In this document: positions 54,801 through 63,825 of the stretch, one piece after another
Numbering within the stretch: the first letter of the stretch is position 1
Layout of the letters: the number at the start of each line of letters is the position of its first letter
Source of the DNA: Mucilaginibacter gotjawali
GTDB lineage: Bacteria; Bacteroidota; Bacteroidia; Sphingobacteriales; Sphingobacteriaceae
DNA: 64,000 bases
NCBI RefSeq assembly: GCF_002355435.1
Contig: NZ_AP017313.1
Coordinates: 5,580,001 to 5,644,000 of the forward strand
Direction of reading: 5' to 3'
Notes under the pieces: generated by a model
The model's input: only the letters and a program-made list of their open reading frames with translations
Database searches by the model: none
What the model was told of the DNA's origin: nothing
Position numbers and translations under genes: made by a program

Positions 54801-55985
54801 GGCCACTGCGGTGGTGCCAATTACATTTTTATAGGCATAGGGCGTTGTCGTATGTGCCAGGTTAAAGTTGGGGATAAAATGCAGGTAAGCGGCGCCCGTT
54901 TCCTTGAAAGGCGCCGGCAGAATGCTGGCAGATGGCCTGCCAAAGTAATCATAGATATTCTCCTGCGCAATGGCTACCATATCCGTATTATTAAGGGTAA
55001 CCGTTTGCCGCCCGCGCAGCGTGCCGTCAAAATAGCTGATCACCTCCTTTTTTTTGCCCTGTTCGGCATAGGCTGCAGAATACTGCCAGTTGATCAAGGG
55101 TTCGTTCCAGTTCAGTTTAACGATCGCATATGGGGTTAAATTACTGGAATAATCCCAGTTGCCTGCCTGCCGTATTCCAAGGGCCGTATATCGCACCTGC
55201 CGCACCCGCACCAGCTGCAGGCTGTCCGTCGACATTAACGATAACATACATGCTGTGCTGCTTTGGGTAAGCCGGCTGGTATTATTGATGAACACCTGAG
55301 CCAGTGTATCCAGAATCCCGGTCGTCGTGTCCGGGTTGTTCATGTTGGTATTGATGAATGTCCAGTGGTCATTTCCATCATTGATCGTCGTCCACTCCAC
55401 ATCATATTCGTCTGCACCGGGCAAAGCTGTCCAGCCAATGTTCATCTGCCTGCCGTTTGTTGCCGGGGTATAAACCGGCGAAATCGGCGTGGATGCAGTG
55501 AAAGGGTAAATCCGGTCGATTACAATTTCGCCGCTCAGTTGCACGGAACCGGCCGACGGACTACCGGTAACGGTGTTGATCGTAACCTGCATTTTCCAGG
55601 CGTTGGCAGGAGAATATACTGCCAGTCCCCTGTATTTGGCGCCCTGACCCGGCGTATAGCCCACCGCCAGCGTTGTGGTTACGGTAACGGGTGTGGTGGG
55701 CGCCGTATAAGTATAATAAACGACCGTGAAGTTGACTGAATAAGTAAAACTGGTGCTGATATATACATTATCCAACAGGTTCAGCGCGACGGTATTTCTT
55801 ACCGTTCTGCGGCTTACTCCACTTAAGGCATAATTGGGGTCCTGCACGGTAAAAGTTTGGCCTGCGGTGAACGGCCCCGCCAGCGAATCCCGGTAAATAT
55901 CGGTTTTTGCATAACAGCGCGGGGCTGTTGCCAGGCTAAAGAGGCCCGCAACTATAAATAACAACAGATGTGCTGTTTTTTTCAT
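51756..55985 (-). CDS. RHS protein, N-terminal part (frameshifted from C-terminal part)
   Basis: Signal peptide (MKKTAHLLLFIVAGLFSLAT), then beta-sandwich and fibronectin-like segments (about 30-270) and Cys-rich middle parts (CSNCSYHLTTKITDDCG; CYQDCHTCELTI). It reads well to about residue 1325 (SKLINPTKAAIQQQ), then the frame gives Arg-rich nonsense (RRRRSDTPHGR) to 51756. In the +1 frame from 52010-52011 it continues QDICAGTAQTWISSLQAGLNAA and on into MGASTLPPGV, so one extra base in the GG at 52010-52011 splits a protein of about 2835 residues. It is the second large component of the operon. Confidence 0.8.
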   Translation of the reverse strand: MKKTAHLLLFIVAGLFSLATAPRCYAKTDIYRDSLAGPFTAGQTFTVQDPNYALSGVSRRTVRNTVALNLLDNVYISTSFTYSVNFTVVYYTYTAPTTPVTVTTTLAVGYTPGQGAKYRGLAVYSPANAWKMQVTINTVTGSPSAGSVQLSGEIVIDRIYPFTASTPISPVYTPATNGRQMNIGWTALPGADEYDVEWTTINDGNDHWTFINTNMNNPDTTTGILDTLAQVFINNTSRLTQSSTACMLSLMSTDSLQLVRVRQVRYTALGIRQAGNWDYSSNLTPYAIVKLNWNEPLINWQYSAAYAEQGKKKEVISYFDGTLRGRQTVTLNNTDMVAIAQENIYDYFGRPSASILPAPFKETGAAYLHFIPNFNLAHTTTPYAYKNVIGTTAVACELNPDTLDNIAGASRYYSKYNQFITANLDNRYIPDAGGYPLSVTQYTNDNTGRIKSQGGVGLAFQPGKSGSPQLSKTTRYYYGKPQQWELDQLFANDAGYAEHYLRNMVVDPNGQMSISYLNASGKTIATALTGTSPSTVDTLPSYIRPQLTSTRLLKPTDFTYDATALTFTANTTFLASVAATDTLKFNMQRLIDYYPGTFKICSNCSYHLTTKITDDCGSPVASLDTVVGSLTANPADTTRFNKTILTPVGHPGEYNVTIRLAYDQNVVYAYADAFVAKSLDSGYLAKQFDYIKKHYLDSLKLSGCYQDCHTCELTIGTSSDFVAMLKTQFSALGADTASSTVGAFSTWAGGLYTQLKSHCDSISATCSYPSPCAGEETLMTADVSPGGQYALFADSTGKRLEPGANAIADTLAGNTVANWRIIFPVKPKTDTAYVHHQFTLPDGTVTSPNDATFTLAQLIAYWNPSWAGAFVRYHPEYCQLQFCQHHQGYYSWDELMQQDINTAAQVNIPNGTGTIHYVDTAAGDWLLAGDPFFKTGGAGQSYKAAMDSDLMFYSKRVLGFAATVPNKDLMQYKDYSLYCQDASGNMNTYPSPPNNWYCTPNASCRVPDRGWTLYRELYFSAKQKYYNKLIADTCGSKCAVGQPIGNPFPGNCPLVTDFSVQLNTDTTVTPCTGKQTVAVIHNPGTLTSAVAVTLYYPPGTTGLTTTVYFNTGDSKKIICVPNGIPVSAIRVNAVYCGGLPKYGNDPTWVVHVSDSNGGTLRNDCSLATFVQRTTSVILENSSGTPVNAVNPVTVTINFTEVPCSGSSFTIPRTITIQAGKDTASYNYPERLSCPSCHYGYLSLDGACINSLTNASNVSSTMAKCSGYTYSNPQKPAPGPCDTALVVKSPRFPAITPGITGPIDSLTTLADSSKLINPTKAAIQQQAGYLRRDGANLDQQPAGGAQCSRGYSGHHNESAQCADLDLFRRRRSDTPHGRQHIAAGGDRNLRELRGGNKKYRPAWGKFHATA

Positions 55986-55990
55986 CGCTT

Positions 55991-56734
55991 TTACATTTTG
56001 GTCAACCGGTAGTTTTTAAAACTTTCTGTAACCCGCGTTTTTCCGCCAATCGTCCTGATCACTTTGTCTTTGGTCAAATAGTTGCCTAAGGCTGCCGAAC
56101 GGTCCCATTGACTGATATGAACATCCACCACCTCTTCTGTATTCCTGTTCGACGGGTCCCTCACGTCCGTCAGCCGCATAAAGAGGCGTTTTATCTTCAG
56201 CGTGTTTTTATCAAAGGTGATGGCATATTGCTTACAACTGATATGGTGCTCATTGACGAGCGAAATGGTCTGGTTATCGCCCCTGATGAGGCTGGTTAAC
56301 GCATAGTGTTCCGACCGCAGTGTCTCGTCCACATTGATCGGTTTCAGCGGGCCCTGGTCGTAGTTCACCTGCTTTTGGGCAGACATCATGATGTTTTTGT
56401 TCTGGTGGTCGATGTAAAGATATACCCCCTGGCCGTTAATGGTTTCCGTAGTACCCAGCCGGTAGTAAAACTGATCGCCATGCTTAGAAAACAAAAAGAC
56501 GACGTTTTTGATCTCCAGTGCGGGATTGGTGGGGTTGGCAATATTGATCACCCCTGCCAGCGTGTAATCGCCACGACAGTCCTTTATCTGGTCGCACAAC
56601 TTTTTAAAGGTTTTAAGGGTATCGTTAACCGGCGCACTATTTACAGCTTTGCCGGTCTGCCCATAACCCCGGCAGGCCGCTGAAAGCAGCAACATGATCA
56701 AACCTGTTTTTAGTATGTACTTTTTTTCGACCAT
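55991..56734 (-). CDS. Secreted 247-residue protein of the RHS operon
   Basis: Signal peptide (ILKTGLIMLLLSAACRGYGQ). The rest alternates beta-strands and a helix: KLCDQIKDCRGDYTLAGVIN, NVVFLFSKHGDQFYYRLG, YLYIDHQNKNIMMSAQKQ, YAITFDKNTLKIKRLFMRLT. The pattern of antiparallel strands that read out a lipid or polymer-like cargo resembles the LolA/outer-membrane carrier fold, but I cannot prove that. It sits between the two giant proteins, with gaps of 5 and 11 bases, so it should act with them, possibly as a chaperone or export factor. Confidence 0.65.
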   Translation of the reverse strand: MVEKKYILKTGLIMLLLSAACRGYGQTGKAVNSAPVNDTLKTFKKLCDQIKDCRGDYTLAGVINIANPTNPALEIKNVVFLFSKHGDQFYYRLGTTETINGQGVYLYIDHQNKNIMMSAQKQVNYDQGPLKPINVDETLRSEHYALTSLIRGDNQTISLVNEHHISCKQYAITFDKNTLKIKRLFMRLTDVRDPSNRNTEEVVDVHISQWDRSAALGNYLTKDKVIRTIGGKTRVTESFKNYRLTKM

Positions 56735-56745
56735 TTCCTGAATGA

Positions 56746-59700
56746 TTAATTGCTTTTTTTGTAGGTCGACCGGCTTTCTTTCAGCGTCATGACCCCTTTT
56801 TCAGTTTCCTTCTTAACCCTTATCAATAACCCTTCGTCATCGTATTCATAAAAAGTGGCAAACCCGTTTTCATCTATTTCTGCCATCAGGCGCATCGTCC
56901 GGGCATCGTAGGCATAGGTTTTCATCAGCGCCTGGAAGGGGTGCATCCGGATATCATCGATATAAATGGTGAACCCGCTGTTCGGCAGTATGGAAATATT
57001 CAGCGTAGGGGCGTGGCCCAGCGTCGCCAGGTTCATGGTACCCTCTATTAATTTCCAGCCTTCTACAACGGCTTTGCATTTCAGGGGAACCGTATTCCCG
57101 TTAATGCTCAGCGACAGGTTGACGTTTTTGTCGGTCGGACGGCCGTCCCGCACCCAGGCGTCAAACAGGTATTGTTTGCCGGGGTAGGGCTCAAAGCCGT
57201 TGGGATAAAGGCCGGCGGTAGTTTGAGTTATATACTGTTTTGATGCATCAATACCCAGGTAAGGGTTTACTTTTTGATGCAGTGTGTCGATGATCGTTGA
57301 AAGCGTCACGCCATCCGAAGGTAACAAAGCGCTGTAATTGCCGCTGTGCGCTGTCATATTCGAAGCGAGTTGTTTAATGGTTTTACCGGTGGCAGGTTCA
57401 ATAAATTCACGCCGGTTGCAGGTATCGGTTGCCGTACCGCTGCCCGGCACGAAATAGCTGTCTTCAAAGCTGGCGGCATAGATCTCCCTGTTCATGGCGT
57501 TGGAAGCCACGGCAGCAGGCAACTCGCCGTTGAAATCAAAGTTAGCGGCGCTGAACCGACCGAGCGCATCGACGTTCTCCTGTTGCTGTCCGTATTTATC
57601 ATACAATGTGACCGTATTCGCGGTCACCCAGGAGGTGCCGTTGGTATTCAATACCCACTTCTTCGCGCCGGTATTGAAATACCAGTAGGGGTAAAACGTT
57701 TTCAGATACCCCGCCTTTTTTACCGTGATCGCGGCGCTGGTCATTGCACCGGCAAAGGAATAGTTCCGGTTCTGCTGGAAAACTTTGGTCTGGAATGGAC
57801 GCCAGTTGCCGAGGAAACCGCTTATATAGGGATTGATCGTGGTTTGAAAATTAGGCGTGCAAATTTGCATTGGACTTCCACATTGGGTAAAATGGTATAC
57901 CTCATTGCTGTCTACGGTTCTGAAGCTCTGTATATTTTGAATGCCTTTCAGGCTTTGTGTCGAGAAAATGATTTTTAACGAGTCAATCGTAAGTGAAGGG
58001 TTTAACAATGTAGCTGCTGTGTTATTATATATTTCGAGTCCTGCCGTGGCGGGATTATATGGGTCACCGGCATTCCCACGATTCATGAAACGAACTTTAA
58101 TGACATGGCTTCCAGATGTGAGACTAACAGGCACTATATGCCAATAGCTATAGGATGATTGTGAGGCGGTATCTGCCGTGATCACGGGTGTGGGTGAGCC
58201 GTCCAGAAACACTTGTATGCCATTGTCAGCTGCATATCCGAAGAAATATGTTTTTGCAATTGTAATATTCAGACAGGTCTCGAAACCCATCCAGTTGTCT
58301 ACATCAGCAAGTGGGTCTTCGGCAAACCATATTCCAGCTCTGTGGTTTATCGACCCTTTCCAAAGGGTGTCTGTCCTCAATACCGTATCTCCCGGAGAAA
58401 CTGTTTGAATTAACGCTCCATTATGACAATAAAGCGTATCTGTATCGCCCTTCCACATTGTAAAAACGTAAGACGTATTTTTAACTGCAATGTTCGGTTT
58501 AGCCATTCCCCAACTCTCATCAAACGTCGTCGCCGAAGTATTGATCACTTTAAGAGCTGCAAGGTTTGCCGTAGACAATAGGTTCAATTGATTGCCTGCC
58601 GTAATTGGGTTGCTCAAGGTCACCAGCGATGAGGTATTCGCCGTCAGCATATTCCTGTACCCGGATCGTACCACTTTAACAAGCGACGGGAAAGTGTACC
58701 CTGTTTTCAGAATGCCATTCCGGTCGATCAGCTTCATCGTAGTACCGGAACCCGACGCCGCCAGGTTGTTGATCACCCAGTACATATTCCCTGAACCGGT
58801 ATCCAGGATCTCATCGCCTGCCTGCAGATAGGTCGTAAAACTGGTCAGTTCGCCGTTGGTATTTGTTTTTAAGCCGCTCAATACGATACCCAGGTTCTGG
58901 TAAGCGGCCCCCATGCGCGTGTATACCCAATAGGCGGGTATGTTGACCGAATAGATATACTGTTGAAATTCGTTTTGGGTACGGGTGATGAGCGGTTCAC
59001 CGGTCATCTGGTCAAAGGCCAGGTTTTCGGTGGCGATGGTCGAACCGTTTTCTGTTTTGACCACTTTGGTCAGTATGCCATAGTTCTGAATAACCTTCAC
59101 TGCGCATACCGAACGGAACAGCTTGTAATCGTCATTGTCATTTACCGGTAAATGCGGCAGCCCGAAAAACGGCCAGAAGGGCACCGGGAAAATATCGCCG
59201 CCAACATTGATGGTCTGCCCGGTATTGCTGGTTTCCTGCTCGCGGAAATCAGTAAAAAAGTCCACGTCCTGACCCAATATTTTCGGTGTGACCAGCATTG
59301 TTGCAGGATCGATTACATTGACTTTATTATTCAGGGACATTGTCCCGCCGTTATTCTGTGATGAATAGTAATATTGGGTCGCTGAAATGATGGCGCCTGC
59401 CTGGTCGTAAACCGTTGTTGCTTTCGTCTTGCCCTGCATGTCATTGAGCTGAATAGCATAGCCCTGGGAATAGCACAGTTCATCATCGCTGTTGCTCCTG
59501 GTCAGTGAATAATAACTCCCGTTCCTTTCAGGCGAAGGGATCAGCGGCAAAACATTTACCACGACGGGGAAATCCTTAAAGGTATAATATTCATTAACGA
59601 TCGAGCCTGTCAACTTCGATGCTGCGCCGGTCTGGTCAAGATCATTTACCGTCACTTTGCTGTAACAGATCGAAGGCGCCGGGTAAAAAGATTCGCCAAA

Positions 59701-62700
59701 CGGCGTCTCCAGGTCAAAATAATTATTGATCGCGCCTTTAATGTTTTGCATATACGGTACAGGCTGTTTCAGGGCATTTTCGTCGTTCCCGACAGAGGGC
59801 TCGTAAGCAGCTACGCCGCTGCTGATGGTTTGACCATTATCAGTTGTGGTATAGGTATAGGACTGCCCGTAGGGGACATTGGCGGAACTCGCATTAACGC
59901 TTTTCCAGTTGTCCCAGATCTGTATTTTCTTCACCCGCGCCGGACCGCCTAGCTTAAACCCATTGGTCTGGACAAGCTTTACATAGCTTTGCCCGAGGAC
60001 AACCTGGCTGGCGTAGCCACGCGAGTCGGCTTTTTCGTAGAACCCTTCCCGTAGTTCGCTCAGGTTCCTCGCCGCGTTGACAATAGCGGATACTGCTGCC
60101 AGTACACTGTTATTTTGTGTGGCAATACGGTTTTCGAAACCCGGGTAGGCGTAGCGCGGGTACTCATTTTTCATGCGCTGCCAGGCGCAGATACTGATCG
60201 GGCCTGCCGTGACGCTCCCGGCAGTGACCGGCGTGAAGATCACGCTGGCGTGGCCGGAGACGACTTTTACGGTGTCGATATGGCAATACGTCGGCACGGC
60301 ATCGTAAGGCAGCGTGTTCCCGCTGATGTCATTTGGCGTCATCATATTCACATAAAGCTTGGTATACATATAGGCCGATCCGTTCAGATAAGTATTTTCA
60401 AACCATTGTGTTTGCACACCGTCCGATGGGGGCTGTGAACCGGTGCGAATATCGAGCCGGAGCCCGTGTACTTGTTTAGTCAGCTTTCTGGTAGTATCGT
60501 TTAGTTGGGATGAATTCCAGATCAACGATTCGATAGGCGTCATCGCCATGGCCTTTTGGTTCTGGACATAGGCATAATCGCCTGATTCGTAGGTGATATT
60601 GATGTAGCCGCCGGTCGGCAGGGTGATCTGGCTGAGCTGCCAAAGGGCGCTTGCCGAGTCGCGTTTGGCTTTGTTCTGATCAGCATATGGATATTGCTCG
60701 TTATCCAGTTTGTTCGCGTTTTCTGAAGGATCCTTGTATATACCCCACCGGTCGGTTTGTAAATTACCATACCCGGGTGTTATGTGGCCACCATTAGTTT
60801 GCGTGTTGTACTGAAAAACATAGGGGTGAAACATGCCTTTTGTTGAGTTTCCATATTCAAAGTAAACGCGTTTTAACGTAAGTTTACCGCTTTTCGTGGG
60901 ATCGGTGCTGCCCAGGTCAGCTGAATTCTTTACCCCGCGGCAGAGAGAATAATCGTATTGAAATTTGACGATCTTGATCGGTTTGCTCATATCCGCCTTG
61001 GAATAAAGCCTGATCTGAACAAGGCATTTCTGCACATTGGCCAGGTCGCGGCCCCCGTTTTGCCAGTTGAGCGCTCCCAGGGCATCACTACGGTTAGCGG
61101 TGATAAAATACGCGATCTTTGTTTTTGATTCGATGGATTGAATATACCATATCTCCTTTTTGCCGTACACGATACTTCCTTTGTCATCGTCAGGGTCGGC
61201 AAGCAGGCATCGGTTCGGCGTCGCTTTGAGGTAAGGCGTGCGCCACTTATAAGGATAGCTGACCTTGGAATAATTGAACTTGATGGCCGTGCCCAGGTCG
61301 TCATCGGTGATGCCGTCCCCTGTCTTATCGACATAATCCGGCGACAGGATCGCCGTCAGCAGGAAGCTGGTGGCATAGGCGGGTTTGCGTTCACGGTGAT
61401 AATAATGATCGATACCGTTCGGGTCGCCTGTAGGGCTGGTTATGCCGGGCGGCGTGGTGACCAGGTGATCCGTGTCCCGTCCGCCGGTATCTATCGCAAA
61501 GGAATATTCATCCTGCGAAATATTATATACAGGAATCCCATATACCATTCTTTTACCGGATTCATCGGTAGCAGTGATCTGGGAGATATGATGTGGTTTA
61601 TGAATGCGAAGTGAATCCACTTTCGTCGAATCGAACCTGGGAAGGCTGGAGAGCGGGACCGGCGAGGGGAGCAGCATGTTGACTCCGGAGGTATTAATAA
61701 ACGCATAATTATTAATCAGCTTATATAGGCCACCCTTGGAGGCCTCTACAGCGGTCAGGTAGCTGATCACCGTCCTGTTTGGCCTGAGGGAGGTTTTGGC
61801 GATTGGTGAATTGACGGGCACATTTGGCGTACCGTAAAGATTGCCGGTCTTCCGCAAAGCGTTTGTTGCAGACATCCCCTGTATGTTCACTTCCAGCGGC
61901 TGGGTACCGGCCAACCGGTTATCCATATCCTGGTCTTCGATGTTTTTTTCACCGATCACCCGAAAATACACATGTTCCGCTTTCGGATTGGTGGTGCTGT
62001 CCTGTTGAAAGTCGCCATTTGGCAGGTAACTGTTATTATTTGTCCATTTGCGTGTAGTTGTTTTGCCATTCTGGTTATAATTCGTGATGCCGCCGTGAAA
62101 CCAGGCCCCGAATCCCAGGTCACCGCCCAGGGTGGACGAACTGGTGACATCTGCCTCCTGGTTGTCAAAGAACGCGCCTGACCCGCCGCGATATAGCCGG
62201 AATTCGCCGCTTCCCGTTTGGCTGGTAAATGACCAGATATCGGGCGTATGTACCGGCAATGCAATATTCGGAATGCCGGGGACCATCGGGTTATCCTTTT
62301 CACGAAAGAAGTCCATTACCGCGTCCTGATTGTTGATCCCACGTTCTGCATATAAAAAACCAAAGGCTGGTTTGATGTTATAAATATTCTGTACCTGCCG
62401 TACGTTTTGATAGCCGGTGCCTCCAAGGGAACCGAATATACCGACAGCAGCGCCGCCGACGTCAAAACTAAAGGAGCTGTAAGTGGATGAGTAGGGGATC
62501 TTAATGGTCGGTGATATAGGCTCCGTGTTATAGGTAATCGTAGAGCCGGCAACGTTGTAGTTTGCACTGCCGGACTCCGGGTCCCAGTCCAGTGTATTAA
62601 AATTGAATTCCTGGTCATAATTTGATGCCCCGAAACTTTGACCTAAAGTAAGCCCTTTCAGCCCTGCCCGGGTATTGTAACCAAAAGATGCGGACCTTCC

Positions 62701-63366
62701 GGAATTAATCGTAAAATTATCGTCGGCATTTGCTTTTACAGACATGGAAACATAGGGTGAAATGCTGGCGTCGACGCCTGATTGCGTGTTGGACAATACC
62801 CCGGCCCCCAATCCTGCGGTCAAAAGCCCGTCATTTGGCGTCGAAATGGAGATACCGGCATTTACGCCAAGTTCGGCGCCGATACCGGTATAATTGTCGT
62901 TAAAGATGCCGAAAGTAAAAGATCCGCTGGCGTGGGCGATCCCGAAAGCTTCGGTTTTTGCGGTCAACCTGCCGCCTACGGTTACTTTTGGTTTGACATA
63001 ATGGTCCGTTTCAACAGCATCACCGGAGAAGTCATCAGGTAAACCCCTGACTTGCCGGTTGATCGCCCCTGGATTGCAGCTCCAGCCCTCGCCAACCCAA
63101 CTGGCTTCATCGTCCATGCCGGAACCGGACTGGTAACTCAGGTTGATGGGATAACCATCAATATCCAGCAAAGGAATATTGTATTTTAAGCCCCCTGAAG
63201 ACAGGTCTACCATATCCGATACGGTCGCGACCTGAAACCCTTTGGTCTCCGGTTGCGCAGGGCCGCTGGTTAGCGCATAGGAAAAACATGGCAATAATAG
63301 ATTTATCCCCAGGATGAGGAGCAGCGTTATTGCAATTTTTCTTCTATGGATTAAGTATTTTGCCAT
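56746..63366 (-). CDS. Giant RHS/SpvB-like protein, 2206 residues
   Basis: Signal peptide (1-32). Residues 45-100 contain DMVDLSSGGLKYNIPLL, then INLSYQSGSGMDDEASWVGEGW. This is the Bacteroidetes counterpart of the SpvB/TcaC-type start 'G.FSY.IP...LSYSSQ.G.G..G.GWSL' found in RHS and Tc toxin proteins. The middle is long beta-rich sequence. At about 1675-1775 is a PA14-like segment (WMGFETCLNITIAKTYFFGY; NGIQVFLDGSPTP), at 1990-2120 a carbohydrate-binding-like sandwich, and the end has two YD-type repeats (YDARTMRLMAEIDENG; FYEYDDEGLLIRV). It likely forms a shell or surface partner for the RHS toxin downstream. Confidence 0.8.
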   Translation of the reverse strand: MAKYLIHRRKIAITLLLILGINLLLPCFSYALTSGPAQPETKGFQVATVSDMVDLSSGGLKYNIPLLDIDGYPINLSYQSGSGMDDEASWVGEGWSCNPGAINRQVRGLPDDFSGDAVETDHYVKPKVTVGGRLTAKTEAFGIAHASGSFTFGIFNDNYTGIGAELGVNAGISISTPNDGLLTAGLGAGVLSNTQSGVDASISPYVSMSVKANADDNFTINSGRSASFGYNTRAGLKGLTLGQSFGASNYDQEFNFNTLDWDPESGSANYNVAGSTITYNTEPISPTIKIPYSSTYSSFSFDVGGAAVGIFGSLGGTGYQNVRQVQNIYNIKPAFGFLYAERGINNQDAVMDFFREKDNPMVPGIPNIALPVHTPDIWSFTSQTGSGEFRLYRGGSGAFFDNQEADVTSSSTLGGDLGFGAWFHGGITNYNQNGKTTTRKWTNNNSYLPNGDFQQDSTTNPKAEHVYFRVIGEKNIEDQDMDNRLAGTQPLEVNIQGMSATNALRKTGNLYGTPNVPVNSPIAKTSLRPNRTVISYLTAVEASKGGLYKLINNYAFINTSGVNMLLPSPVPLSSLPRFDSTKVDSLRIHKPHHISQITATDESGKRMVYGIPVYNISQDEYSFAIDTGGRDTDHLVTTPPGITSPTGDPNGIDHYYHRERKPAYATSFLLTAILSPDYVDKTGDGITDDDLGTAIKFNYSKVSYPYKWRTPYLKATPNRCLLADPDDDKGSIVYGKKEIWYIQSIESKTKIAYFITANRSDALGALNWQNGGRDLANVQKCLVQIRLYSKADMSKPIKIVKFQYDYSLCRGVKNSADLGSTDPTKSGKLTLKRVYFEYGNSTKGMFHPYVFQYNTQTNGGHITPGYGNLQTDRWGIYKDPSENANKLDNEQYPYADQNKAKRDSASALWQLSQITLPTGGYINITYESGDYAYVQNQKAMAMTPIESLIWNSSQLNDTTRKLTKQVHGLRLDIRTGSQPPSDGVQTQWFENTYLNGSAYMYTKLYVNMMTPNDISGNTLPYDAVPTYCHIDTVKVVSGHASVIFTPVTAGSVTAGPISICAWQRMKNEYPRYAYPGFENRIATQNNSVLAAVSAIVNAARNLSELREGFYEKADSRGYASQVVLGQSYVKLVQTNGFKLGGPARVKKIQIWDNWKSVNASSANVPYGQSYTYTTTDNGQTISSGVAAYEPSVGNDENALKQPVPYMQNIKGAINNYFDLETPFGESFYPAPSICYSKVTVNDLDQTGAASKLTGSIVNEYYTFKDFPVVVNVLPLIPSPERNGSYYSLTRSNSDDELCYSQGYAIQLNDMQGKTKATTVYDQAGAIISATQYYYSSQNNGGTMSLNNKVNVIDPATMLVTPKILGQDVDFFTDFREQETSNTGQTINVGGDIFPVPFWPFFGLPHLPVNDNDDYKLFRSVCAVKVIQNYGILTKVVKTENGSTIATENLAFDQMTGEPLITRTQNEFQQYIYSVNIPAYWVYTRMGAAYQNLGIVLSGLKTNTNGELTSFTTYLQAGDEILDTGSGNMYWVINNLAASGSGTTMKLIDRNGILKTGYTFPSLVKVVRSGYRNMLTANTSSLVTLSNPITAGNQLNLLSTANLAALKVINTSATTFDESWGMAKPNIAVKNTSYVFTMWKGDTDTLYCHNGALIQTVSPGDTVLRTDTLWKGSINHRAGIWFAEDPLADVDNWMGFETCLNITIAKTYFFGYAADNGIQVFLDGSPTPVITADTASQSSYSYWHIVPVSLTSGSHVIKVRFMNRGNAGDPYNPATAGLEIYNNTAATLLNPSLTIDSLKIIFSTQSLKGIQNIQSFRTVDSNEVYHFTQCGSPMQICTPNFQTTINPYISGFLGNWRPFQTKVFQQNRNYSFAGAMTSAAITVKKAGYLKTFYPYWYFNTGAKKWVLNTNGTSWVTANTVTLYDKYGQQQENVDALGRFSAANFDFNGELPAAVASNAMNREIYAASFEDSYFVPGSGTATDTCNRREFIEPATGKTIKQLASNMTAHSGNYSALLPSDGVTLSTIIDTLHQKVNPYLGIDASKQYITQTTAGLYPNGFEPYPGKQYLFDAWVRDGRPTDKNVNLSLSINGNTVPLKCKAVVEGWKLIEGTMNLATLGHAPTLNISILPNSGFTIYIDDIRMHPFQALMKTYAYDARTMRLMAEIDENGFATFYEYDDEGLLIRVKKETEKGVMTLKESRSTYKKSN

Positions 63367-63396
63367 AGGAAGCTTAGGTTAAGTTTTGTTAAGGTC

Positions 63397-63825
63397 TCAG
63401 TCCGTTAGTTTTATCGTATATTTCTTTTTGTTCAGGTATTTATCAAGATATATAAAATTCCATTTTTGTTCGTCAAAATGATCAATGTCGAAAGTAACCA
63501 GATAATCAAAGCTAACTGACAAGCCATTTGCCACGGTTTGGGTTAACTGCGAATAAACTTTTACCGCGCCCTTCTGAAGATAAAAGCAGCTATCCATCCG
63601 GTATAACAAATTCTCTTTCGACCGTTTTAAACTGGTTCCGAATTTTTCCCTGTCCGGAATGATCCGCGCTGCAAAACTAAGGTCCCCTGCCACAGCAGGG
63701 CTGGAAATATCCGCCAGTTGTACCGTCAGTTCTTTGTCGCCGGTTTGCCGCAACATATTTTTATGACTGCAGGCAACAAGAAAAATAAAAATCAATAACG
63801 TGATTAAGGGCTTTAGTTTCTCCAT
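63397..63825 (-). CDS. Small lipoprotein at the head of the RHS operon
   Basis: 142 residues from ATG 63825 (MEKLKPLITLLIFIFLVACS), where FLVAC is the lipobox; a start 5 codons earlier breaks the signal. The mature part (about 120 residues) has strands such as GLSVSFDYLVTFDIDHFDEQ and ends KKYTIKLTD. No family recognised. It begins the operon, 30 bases before the giant SpvB-like gene. The 160 bases upstream to the window end are AT-rich, and no clear promoter is seen. Confidence 0.75.
   Translation of the reverse strand: MEKLKPLITLLIFIFLVACSHKNMLRQTGDKELTVQLADISSPAVAGDLSFAARIIPDREKFGTSLKRSKENLLYRMDSCFYLQKGAVKVYSQLTQTVANGLSVSFDYLVTFDIDHFDEQKWNFIYLDKYLNKKKYTIKLTD

Noticed and set aside
42944..63825. 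Prophage or type VI secretion island around the RHS locus
   Set aside because: No capsid, tail, portal, Hcp, VgrG or contractile-sheath gene is present; only the small recombinase unit adjoins.
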